A stretch of 10,302 nt of DNA from Xanthobacteraceae bacterium (GTDB taxonomy: Bacteria > Pseudomonadota > Alphaproteobacteria > Rhizobiales > Xanthobacteraceae): positions 1 through 10,302 of the forward strand of contig JASHRR010001482.1 of NCBI GenBank assembly GCA_030037185.1, given 5' to 3'. Below are positions 1 to 6,566 of the stretch, piece after piece (positions within the stretch are counted from its first letter, which is position 1; each line of letters begins with the position of its first letter). Under the pieces are notes generated by a model. The model did no database searches, was not told where the DNA came from, and was given only the letters and a program-made list of their open reading frames with translations. The position numbers and the translations under genes are program-made.

Positions 1-334
1 CAGCAGGGCTTGATTTAACGTATCAGTTACACTGCGGTGAGGATGAGGCAAAGAAGTTGCCCCAGCAGCGGAGGGCCGTGTGCCATATGATCGGCGACAA
101 GAACACCATTTACCCGGAGTAGTGGACCGCGCCGCGTGCACAGCGACAGCGCTCAGGACCTCCGATCGACCCACATTGTCGTGGCGCTGCTCGACGATAC
201 TGTCGAGGATGTCATCCCCGGCAGCGGGACTAGGATGTTCGTGTCGGGCAGAACGACGCCCGTCTACGCGAGCGCCAGAGATACACTGGCATCACGGGAC
301 AGGATGTCGACCCCCGAGAATTGGTGACGGCTAT
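1..334. other. Left-edge stretch without a convincing gene
   Basis: No recognisable gene is seen. On the plus strand, a frame open from base 3 to a TAG at 120-122 gives 39 residues of balanced, charged composition (it includes LHCGEDEAKKLPQQ). It could be the C-terminal end of a gene entering from the left, but nothing in it is recognisable and an open frame of this size at a window edge can be chance. A GTG-initiated plus frame at 136-327 has no ribosome binding site or known motif. This stretch lies just downstream of the broken complex I subunit gene, which reads leftwards. Confidence 0.3.
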
Positions 335-644
335 TCAATGCGTCCACGGAACGCGCTGCGTGTAGGCGAAGTTGTCCGCATAGTTCTGGACGACGCGCTT
401 TGGCGGAGCTGGTTCGAACACGCGGTATGGGAGCCCATGTTCCTCGCAATAGGCGATGGCTTCTGCCTTGGAATCAAATCGCAGCCTGCTGCAGGACGTC
501 GCCCGACCTAGTCCATCCCATGAGTGGCTCGATCGTTTTGGGGGAGGCTTGTTCGAAGTCGAGCACCCATGATTTGGACTGGGCGATCGAGCGCATGGCG
601 TTCTTGGCGGGAACGTAGATGCGGGCGGTTGTTACTGTGCGCAT
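335..644 (-). pseudogene. NDUFS4-like complex I subunit (ETC complex I subunit family), frameshifted
   Basis: The minus strand from ATG at 644 encodes a start like MRTVTTARIYVPAKNAMRSI, then KSWVLDFEQ and EPLMGWTRSGDVLQQ, and then hits TGA. The adjacent frame continues with LRFDSKAEAIAYCEEHGLPY, RVFEPAPP, QNYADNFAYTQRVPWTH and a stop at 335. Together these give the whole of the roughly 100-residue ETC complex I subunit family, homologous to mitochondrial NDUFS4, an accessory subunit of the NADH:ubiquinone oxidoreductase arm. The break is a small net deletion near 470-485, where the residues between DVLQQ and LRFD are missing. The second half is otherwise well preserved, including the closing PWTH, so decay is recent or the shift is a sequencing error. 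It lies downstream of the XRE remnant on the same strand. A working copy is likely elsewhere, but the window cannot show this. Confidence 0.85.
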
Positions 645-683
645 ACGCCAACAACGCTCAAGAGCTGCCGCCGGTTCACTGCT

Positions 684-839
684 TCACCGCGTAGATGCGT
701 CGGATTGCCGAGAGTGCGGATCAAACCCCAGCGCCTCCGCGAACTCCTAGAACTCGACGACGCTGACGCCGTGTTGGGCCCGCTCGATATCGCTGATCCA
801 TTGCTGACTGCGACCCATGCGCTCCGCCAGCTGCCCCTG
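684..839 (-). pseudogene. XRE-family helix-turn-helix regulator, 5'-truncated with in-frame TAG
   Basis: The minus-strand frame reads QLAERMGRSQQWISDIERAQ followed by HGVSVVEF, a TAG at 747-749, then EFAEALGFDP and a TGA at 684-686. The first part is the recognition-helix half of an XRE/Cro-type DNA-binding domain (the usual pattern is LAERxGxSQxxVSxxExGxR). VVEF-x-EFAEALG-DP matches the helix that usually follows. The first helix of the domain, normally about 20 residues ending in GLTQ or similar, is absent and is replaced by unrelated sequence beyond 840. The gene is therefore cut at its 5' side and also carries a stop codon. The truncation point lies next to an 8-bp inverted repeat at 852-881, which may mark an old insertion. 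No function can remain. Confidence 0.75.
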
Positions 840-851
840 CAAAAGGGGGCA

Positions 852-881
852 TGTCAGAAAAATGTTACCGCGATTCTGACA
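852..881. repeat. Inverted repeat, 8-bp perfect arms, possible mobile-element end
   Basis: TGTCAGAA at 852-859 is the exact reverse complement of TTCTGACA at 874-881, with a 14-base spacer. It sits about a dozen bases from where homology to the XRE regulator stops, so it may be the edge of a lost insertion. No transposase fragment was recognised in 882-1107, and an operator or chance hairpin is equally possible. Confidence 0.4.
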
Positions 882-1107
882 GGCCGGAATGCCAGCCAAA
901 TCGACCTTCAGTTTCCCGCGGGCCGGCCTCGATTTCAGCCGGACCTCACGGGACAAAAAGAGCGCGCTGGTCCTGTAGGCGTGCAGGGAGGGCAGCAGAC
1001 GCTAGTCAGTCTGCGGCAAGCTCACCCTGGTCCTTTGGCTTTCGAAGGCAGACCACACTTGACGGGGAGCATCTTCATTACCGAAGATGACCCAAAAATG
1101 AGGAACG

Positions 1108-2208
1108 TTATCGTCTCAATTTGCGCGGATGGAAATGGACTGCCTTTCGGTCCCGCCTGATTGGCCCTTCAAAAGGTCGTGACATCCCGCCGAGTTGGCT
1201 TTCGAGCCTCATGAGCGGCAGATCATTGCCGTGCAGCCACTGATCGAGATTCAAATCCATCATGTCCTCGTCAAGCGCCGCCGCATCACCGCGGACTGCA
1301 ATCAAAACACGCTTTTCAGCAGGCTCCGCAACGATCGTGTGATGAGTCCTGCTCCCGGCAAATACCCATGATGAAACGCCGGTGACCTAGAGCAGTTCAA
1401 TGCGAGGAACATCTCTTCGGCGCTTAGCGCGCGTGATGCCCAGACTTCCAACGGTGACAGCCGCTGTTGTGACGCGTGCCGATTTAAAGGGCGCAGAAGC
1501 CGAGATTGGAGGTGATTGGCACAAGCGGAGCCAAGGCCCCACCCGCGCCGCTACGCTTCCCGGAACTGCTTCTACAACCGCACCTACGCCGTTGCCGTCC
1601 AACATTGAGTGATTGTACTGCATGGCATGAGATACTCGTCGCAACGTCTCGATAGCTTCCTGCGTCGTCGCGCATTGGTCCCGAACTATTCGGGTGATCA
1701 GACACATACAAGCCGAAGGAACGCGGGCTGGACCTCACCAGATGCAGTCCGACCGCCAGGCCGCGCTCGTTCATTCCGTCAAGTCGTCCCGTTAGCGACG
1801 CGCTTGCGCCGATACTCGCGCAGCTGCCAATTGCCTGCAAAAGAACGAAGCGCGCTTCGTAGTGTCGTGGCTTGAAGTCATAGTTTCGGCCATAGACACC
1901 CGAGCCGACGACCGCAGATCAGTGGCCGCAGACCGTCGTTGCCAAAGCAAAGCGCGGCGTGCTCCGTCGAAATGCCAAGGCCGTCCGCGATTCCCGTGAT
2001 TTCTTGCCAGAGAGTAGGCGCGTACTTGGCGAAGGTTCTGTGTGCGGCACGGATGTCGAACCACCACGGCAGCTCGCTGGGCTTACGACGAAGAAGGGCA
2101 CGTCCCTTCGATGTCGCTGCGAACATCTGTGCCTGTGCGAACCTAAACGTCATAGGACGTCCCCTGCGATGTTAACTTGAAAGGCTTGAGCGCCGCCGGC
2201 GCGGTCAT
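1108..2208 (-). pseudogene. C45-family autoproteolytic acyltransferase/hydrolase, multiply frameshifted
   Basis: Conceptual minus-strand translation across several frames rebuilds almost a full-length member of the C45 family (acyl-CoA:6-aminopenicillanate acyltransferase-like Ntn hydrolases). The pieces in order are APAALKPFKLTSQGTSYDV, PTLWQEITGIADGLGISTEH, SAVVGSGVYGRNYDFKPRHY, GRLDGMNERGLAVGLHLV, TTQEAIETLRRVSHAMQYN, GNGVGAVVEAVPGSVAAR, CANHLQS, SAEEMFLALN and SPAFHHGYLPGAG, then TIVAEPAEKRVLIAVRGDA. Frame changes fall near 2150, 1920, 1700, 1525 and 1345. In intact members the nucleophile is the Cys of a GCS motif just before AVVG; here that codon is lost in the lesion near 1920. The start is taken at ATG 2208. 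ATG 2153, preceded by AGGGGA, is an alternative but would omit the N-terminal segment. The frame ends at TAA 1108. The original substrate is unknown. Confidence 0.85.
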
Positions 2209-2569
2209 CAGCGAACCGATTTCAAGAATCATTTCGCAGTGTGCCCGAAAACCGATTATTGCGAATTTGGGCCAGGACCGTGGCGAATCAAGAGTCCGCA
2301 GGGCTTGGGGGGAATACTGGACGACCGCGGATGCTGCGCAAAGATACCCACTACCGAATGCGTGAGATTGTCATAACCACAACGGATGGCCACGGGCTCG
2401 TATGCGGGCAGCGATCCAATGGGCATCGGTCGCCTATTGGTATCAGCGGACCTGCCGGCGGAACAAGGCACCCGGGCCGCTCTACCGAAGATGACCCGTG
2501 GTGTTAGCGTTGTACAACCCCTATACTGAGGTGCGCGCTTTCCGACCGGTTCACCCTTGAGAGATAGAT
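2209..2569. other. Intergenic stretch, no recognisable gene
   Basis: No gene is recognised between the C45 pseudogene and the YCII gene. A plus-strand frame at 2386-2529 (ATG, 47 residues, containing DPMGIGRLLVSADLPAEQG) and a minus-strand frame ending in CGYDNLTHSVVG and GPGPNSQ are open. Neither has a clear ribosome binding site or family signature. The stretch must contain the promoter of the YCII gene, but no convincing -35/-10 pair was found. Confidence 0.4.
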
Positions 2570-2860
2570 ATGGCAGAGTACATCCTGTTCATGCACAATG
2601 ATGTCGTTGCCGACGATCAGGGCGCGTGGGAATCGTATCTCCGAACGCTCAAGCAAAGCGGCGTATTTGACGGCGGCAGCGAGATCGGCGATGGAATCTG
2701 CGTGCGAAAAACGGGCGCGGTGCCGCCGATAACCGAGCATTTGGGCGGTTTTATTCGGGTGACTGCCGCCACCATCGATCACGCGAAATCACTGTTGGCC
2801 GGTAATCCGCACTTCGAATCGGGCGGGACGGTGGAAATACGCGAGTTGCCGCGGACCTAA
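2570..2860 (+). CDS. YCII-related domain protein
   Basis: A 96-residue protein that opens with MAEYILFMHND. It has a WESYLRTLKQSGVFDGGSEI segment, then GICVRKTG, then EHLGGFIRVTAATIDHA, and closes with GGTVEIRELP. This order is the signature of the YCII/DGPF superfamily: a short ferredoxin-like fold in which a strand, a W..YL..L..sG helix, an LGG turn and a terminal VEIR strand recur. Length is normal for the family. These cytoplasmic proteins are often annotated near sigma factors or as possible small-molecule-binding proteins, and few have an assigned reaction, so none is given here. ATG 2570 is preceded by a weak GAGAG-type ribosome binding site. It stands alone, co-oriented with the STAND gene but about 500 bases upstream of it, so a functional link is doubtful. 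Confidence 0.85.
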   Translation: MAEYILFMHNDVVADDQGAWESYLRTLKQSGVFDGGSEIGDGICVRKTGAVPPITEHLGGFIRVTAATIDHAKSLLAGNPHFESGGTVEIRELPRT

Positions 2861-3362
2861 GAAGATTGCACTGAGGGGCGGACCGCTCAGTCGCGATGTC
2901 GCTTCTGACCTCCCACCCAGACGGAAGAATCGCGGCCGGTTTGGATAGCGCTCACCTCCCGGCGCAACAGGACACCGATGCCGTATCGGAGCAGCAGCGA
3001 ACAATTGCGCCTGTCGGCCTGCATTGGCGTGAAATGAGCCTCATGTTGGCCATCCCATGTCCCAGCCGTTCCAGAACTGGATTTGAAAAGTGGGTCTAAA
3101 GGGCTGGCCGGGACCGAGACCGAGCAGCGGTCGATTTTGCCGAGGCCTTTTGGGAAAGCGCTGTGCGGTGGCGTAGGTGAGCACAGGGTGCAGCGGGGCA
3201 GGGCTAGCGCCCAGGCAAGACGCCCCGTTAGACTCCGATGAGGTGCAGCAGCCTCGAGCGGTGCAGCCGTCTCTTGTTCCTTGGTGCACCTTCGGACTAT
3301 GTACGGCGGTAACGTCGGGTGCCGAACTTCACTGCCAATGGATTTCACAGACGAGGCTGGAT
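2861..3362. other. Intergenic stretch upstream of the STAND gene
   Basis: About 500 bases between the YCII stop and the chosen start of the STAND gene. The STAND frame stays open upstream to a GTG at 3177, but the extra 62 residues are Ser/Gln/Cys-rich and show no fold signature, so they are treated as non-coding. Other open frames (2896-3099 plus, 2887-3369 minus) look like chance. The long leader could carry the promoter or regulatory sites of the STAND gene; none was identified with confidence. Confidence 0.4.
3353..3356 (+). promoter_or_regulatory. Ribosome binding site of the STAND gene
   Basis: GAGG lies six bases upstream of ATG 3363. It supports this start over the in-frame GTG at 3177, which would add 62 residues of non-protein-like composition before the first membrane helix. 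Confidence 0.55.
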
Positions 3363-5705
3363 ATGGCAAGCCTGGACACCAAGCAGGTCGAGCCGTTCAT
3401 CGAGGAGCTGAGCCCGCTGAAGAAGACATTCTATCAAACCTTCTTCGGCTCGCTGATGGGCCAGACGTTCTTCTTGATGGGCTTGCTCGCGGTCTATCTC
3501 GCTGTCGTTGCGGCGCTGTACTGGTACGCGAAGAACCCCTTACGGGCGTTTCTGGACGACCTCGGTCCCATCTGGTTCTGGGCCATCGTCGCTGCACCGC
3601 TTGTCTGCATTCTGCTGTTCCAGATGAAGCCAACGGCGCTGCGCGCTCTCCGCGAGAGGCGCCTGAGGGCGATGACGATAGGTGGGTTTCCGAAGCCGGG
3701 GTACTTTCGCCTCCAACCCTACACTGCGTCAGACCATGACGCCTTCAAGCGCCTTGACGGAGCCGACCGCGAGGTCCTCGACTGGCTCAAATCAGCGAAG
3801 TTACCATTGCTCTACCTGTCCGGCGCTTCCGGTGTTGGCAAGTCTTCGCTCCTATCCGCGGCGGTGTTGCCTGAGCTGCACGATGCGGGATGGACCGTTG
3901 TCGAGACGAGATTATTCGGTGACCCTGTCGAGCGCCTGCGTAAGGCCGTTTTAGAAGACAAGCGCATATTCAAGCGCGAGCCTACTAACGCCAACAAGCT
4001 GTCACTGAGAGAACTGCTGAAGATTGCGGCCGAGGCGACGGCGAGAACACACGCCGCCCCGCTGCTGCTTGTCATCGACCAGTTCGAGGAATTTCTTATC
4101 TTACGTGATGAGACTGCTCGTGCCGCTCTTGTGCTGTTGTTGTCCGACTTGTCAAAAAGGCCAATCGACGGATTGAAGCTGCTGCTTGTGTTCAACAGCG
4201 ACTATCAGCCACTTGTCTTCAAGCTCGACTTTCCGCCGCTGGTGTCCGGTGAGAGTTGGCACCAACTGGCTCCCTACGAGAGGAGCAAGGCTACATCTAT
4301 GCTACAGGGCGGTGGACGCGAGTGGTCGCCCAGTGCCCTCGACACCTTGTTCAGAGGGCTTGATCGGATTGAACACGCTCCCGGTCTCTACAGGCCCATT
4401 ACTCTCAACATGATCGGCTTGGTGCTTGAAACAATGGGTGGCACGCTGCGTGGCGATGCATCGAAGCTCATCCACAGCTACCTCACCGACAGTCTGACCG
4501 CCAGCGCATCGCGCGATTTCGTCAAGCCAGTGTTGGCCGAAATGCTCACCGAGACGGGAACCAAGGAGCCGCTTACCGAGGCTGAACTTGTCGACAAAAC
4601 TCATTTGGAGTTGTGGCAGGTGAGAGCGACGCTTGCCGACCTTGCGCGGCGAGGTCTTGTACGACGAGTGGAGGGCGCGGAGGCAATCTGGGAGATTGCG
4701 CATGATTTTCTTGCACGAACGATTGGACAGTTAATCGGCCGACTAAAGCCGACGTTTGTGGAGCGTGCTCGGCCGCTGGTGGCGCCGGTCGTGCTGCTCG
4801 GATGGGTGATCGTGTTCGCGATGGCCCTGCCATTTTGGCGGGATTTGCAGCAGCAAGCGGCGGAGAGAACACTAGGCGAGGAGTTTGATGCGAGAATCTA
4901 TGCGGCACAGCCGCGAGGGCTTTCCGTGGTATTGCGGAACGTAGATGAGTTACGGTTGGCCCGTGCGACGCGCTTCCTTGATCGGTTGGATGAGTTTGCG
5001 CTTAATCTCTCCAATACGCGCATCACCAGCCTGGAGCCGCTGAGGGGCCTGACCAGCCTGTCGTCGCTTGATCTCACCTCTACGGGCGCTACCGACCTAC
5101 AGCCGCTCAGGGGCCTGACCAGCCTGTCGTCGCTTAGTCTCGGCAATACGCGCATCACCAGCCTCGAGCCGCTCAGCGGCCTGATCAGCCTGTCGTCGCT
5201 TGATTTCTCCTTTGCTACGGGCATCACCAGCCTCGAGTCGCTCAGGGGCCTGACCAGGCTGTCATCGCTTAATCTCACCTTAGACGAAGGCATCACCAGC
5301 CTCGAGCCGCTCAGGGGCCTGACCAGGCTGTCATCGCTTAGTCTCGGCCGTACGGGCATTACCAGCCTCGAGCCGCTCAGGGGCCTGACCAGCCTGTCGT
5401 ACCTTAATCTCACCTCTACGGGCATTACCGACCTCGAGCCGCTCAGGGGCCTGACCAGCCTGTCGTGGCTTGATCTCAGCTCTACGGGCATTACCGACCT
5501 CGAGCCGCTGAGCGGCCTGACCAGCCTGTCCTGGCTTGATCTCAGCTCCACGGGGATTACCGACTTAGAGCCGATGAGGGGCCTGACCCGCCTGTCGACT
5601 CTTAATCTCTCCGGTGCCGGGGGCATCACCACCCTGGAGCCGCTCAAGGGGATGAAAGTTTTGATTGAGGGTGCCAACGACGAACTGCGTGCGACCATGA
5701 GGTGA
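3363..5705 (+). CDS. Membrane-anchored STAND NTPase with C-terminal leucine-rich repeats
   Basis: This 780-residue protein has, in order, membrane helices at about 34-55 and 69-88, a very basic stretch (89-102), a STAND/AAA-like NTPase with Walker A GASGVGKSS (154-162) and Walker B LLLVIDQFEE (234-243), and RPITLNMIGLVLE (344-356). A winged-helix-like region ends in WEIAHDFLARTIG (443-455). A third helix follows at about 472-492, then nine LRRs (563-763) after a degenerate half-repeat. DQFEE and HDFLA resemble the nSTAND1 group. STAND proteins are ligand-triggered oligomerising switches; bacterial examples include the Avs antiphage proteins and regulators. Charge flanking suggests the NTPase is cytoplasmic and the LRRs periplasmic. 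The position usually holding a sensor-1 Arg before DY/DF reads FNSDYQ (277-282). Start ATG 3363 is chosen for its GAGG. No partner gene is adjacent, so it probably acts alone. A defence role is inference; stress or envelope sensing is an alternative. Confidence 0.85.
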   Translation: MASLDTKQVEPFIEELSPLKKTFYQTFFGSLMGQTFFLMGLLAVYLAVVAALYWYAKNPLRAFLDDLGPIWFWAIVAAPLVCILLFQMKPTALRALRERRLRAMTIGGFPKPGYFRLQPYTASDHDAFKRLDGADREVLDWLKSAKLPLLYLSGASGVGKSSLLSAAVLPELHDAGWTVVETRLFGDPVERLRKAVLEDKRIFKREPTNANKLSLRELLKIAAEATARTHAAPLLLVIDQFEEFLILRDETARAALVLLLSDLSKRPIDGLKLLLVFNSDYQPLVFKLDFPPLVSGESWHQLAPYERSKATSMLQGGGREWSPSALDTLFRGLDRIEHAPGLYRPITLNMIGLVLETMGGTLRGDASKLIHSYLTDSLTASASRDFVKPVLAEMLTETGTKEPLTEAELVDKTHLELWQVRATLADLARRGLVRRVEGAEAIWEIAHDFLARTIGQLIGRLKPTFVERARPLVAPVVLLGWVIVFAMALPFWRDLQQQAAERTLGEEFDARIYAAQPRGLSVVLRNVDELRLARATRFLDRLDEFALNLSNTRITSLEPLRGLTSLSSLDLTSTGATDLQPLRGLTSLSSLSLGNTRITSLEPLSGLISLSSLDFSFATGITSLESLRGLTRLSSLNLTLDEGITSLEPLRGLTRLSSLSLGRTGITSLEPLRGLTSLSYLNLTSTGITDLEPLRGLTSLSWLDLSSTGITDLEPLSGLTSLSWLDLSSTGITDLEPMRGLTRLSTLNLSGAGGITTLEPLKGMKVLIEGANDELRATMR
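5049..5651 (+). repeat. Tandem 66-69-bp coding repeats encoding nine leucine-rich repeats
   Basis: Nine head-to-tail units encode the pattern LTSLSxLxLxxTGITxLEPLRG; six are 22 residues and three (units 3, 4 and 9) are 23. The DNA is nearly as conserved as the protein: the stretch coding for LEPLRGLTSL is repeated with very few base changes, and CTCGAG recurs in most units. Units 7 and 8 (residues 697-740) are almost identical. The consensus resembles internalin-type bacterial LRRs with an Asn/Ser/Thr ladder. High nucleotide identity suggests recent duplication or ongoing homogenisation, so copy number may vary among strains. Confidence 0.9.
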
Positions 5706-6157
5706 TCGAGACTGGCTAAGGGCTTCAGGCAGGTCCCGGCCTGAGAGATATGGCCTCGCCCGCCCTGGGGCCCGCTTCGGCATCGCGGGTCCCGCCCCTT
5801 GGCGCGACCTTCGCTCTGGGAACCGGTGGTCCTGGTGGGGCGAGGAGCCCCTTCGGGAGCAATGGCGGGCCAGGAGCCCTCGGGTGGACCAGACGCATCG
5901 GCGTCGCAAAAACGGCGCCACGGTTTCAGTCGGTGCAGTCTGGCGGAGCATGTCCTCCTGGCCGTCCTTCCCATCCGGTGCGCCATTTTTGTCCGTTACG
6001 GAACCACCGTTTCTTCTGCTCACATCTGCGTGCAGGGCAGTTGGTGGCACCCGCTTGACGCACATTGCCCTGGCTTGAGCGTCATTTTCCCTGGAATAGA
6101 AAGCGGCATCGGCTGCTACGAGGTGTGGTGTGCGGTTGCAAGCCAGGTTTCCGGGAT
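5706..6157. other. Non-coding stretch downstream of the STAND gene
   Basis: About 450 bases without a recognised gene. Long open frames on both strands are Arg/Pro/Gly/Ser-rich, as expected by chance in GC-rich DNA. A minus-strand stretch around 5900-6110 (including NGGSVTDKNGAPDGKDGQED) has a more natural composition but was not recognised. A GGGGCCCGC/GCGGGTCCC hairpin near 5767-5793 could help terminate the STAND transcript, but no T-run follows it. Confidence 0.4.
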
Positions 6158-6249
6158 GAAGCCGCCCACGATTCCGATTTGATATCGCCCACCATTCCGA
6201 AATGAAGCCACCCACGATTCCGATATGATGTCGCTCACCATTTGCTGAC
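6158..6249. mobile_element. IS21-type multiple terminal repeats (element remnant)
   Basis: Four contiguous 23-base units lie at 6158-6180, 6181-6203, 6204-6226 and 6227-6249. Units 1 and 3 share 21 of 23 bases (GAAGCCxCCCACGATTCCGA). Units 2 and 4 are variants beginning GATxTCGC and containing CACCATT. IS21-family elements are known to carry several directly repeated sequences of about 20 bases at their ends, where the transposase IstA binds, and the CCCACCATTCCGA-type core resembles ends I recall from rhizobial elements. No istA or istB fragment was recognised on either side. The interpretation is therefore of a solo end or a badly eroded copy. An unrelated iteron-like array is the alternative. 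Confidence 0.55.
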
Positions 6250-6278
6250 CATACCGGGAGATTCTGCCCCGGAGTGGG

Positions 6279-6566
6279 TTGCCTCTGCTGGCCCACCATG
6301 ACCCTGCACGACTGGGCACCTATACGGCCGATAATCTCGACGATCAGATGAACGATTACGGCTGCCCTGATAGGCTCATTTTCAGTTTCAACGGCAAAGC
6401 CGTGTGCACGATCGAAACAAAGTTCCCGTCTGTATCAGCCGACAACATCCGTTTTTCAACTGCCATCACCGACTTCGAGGGCCATACTTACGAAGGCGAG
6501 AACGATGATCCCACCGGCACAGAAATGGATGTCGCACGGATCCACGCCGCACCGCTGAAACGCTGA
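6279..6566 (+). CDS. Hypothetical open frame or truncated gene next to the IS21-type end
   Basis: A 95-codon frame beginning with TTG at 6279, with ATG at 6348 as the only strong internal start. The part from about 6321 on has natural, non-GC-driven composition (DNLDDQMNDYG, LIFSFNGKAVCTIETKFP, TAITDFEGHTYEGENDD) and ends TGA. No ribosome binding site supports either start, and the first 15 codons overlap sequence that looks like the flank of the IS remnant. It is most likely the C-terminal piece of a gene cut by that element. I do not recognise the family. Hydrophilic, acidic and without membrane segments or signal peptide in what is left. Confidence 0.35.
   Translation: MPLLAHHDPARLGTYTADNLDDQMNDYGCPDRLIFSFNGKAVCTIETKFPSVSADNIRFSTAITDFEGHTYEGENDDPTGTEMDVARIHAAPLKR

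Noticed and set aside
705..1160. 151-codon plus-strand frame
   Set aside because: Its start is antisense to the XRE remnant, and the remainder is Gln/Gly/Pro-rich without homology or ribosome binding site.
2887..3180. Minus-strand string GHGMANMR near 3045, resembling the C-terminal motif of histidine kinase ATPase domains
   Set aside because: No DxGxG box or following LGG segment is found in any frame nearby; an eight-residue match alone is too weak.
3177..3362. GTG-initiated N-terminal extension of the STAND protein (62 residues)
   Set aside because: Composition is not protein-like, no domain is visible, and ATG 3363 has a well-placed GAGG and directly precedes the membrane helices.
5049..5651. 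Tandem repeats considered as a CRISPR array
   Set aside because: Units are contiguous, have no unique spacers, and are in-frame LRR codons.
4898..5986. 362-codon minus-strand open frame across the LRR region with repeated RLVRPLSGSRLVMPV-like units
   Set aside because: It is the antisense image of the LRR repeats, kept open by their repetitive GC-rich DNA. The plus strand has the NTPase and LRR signatures.
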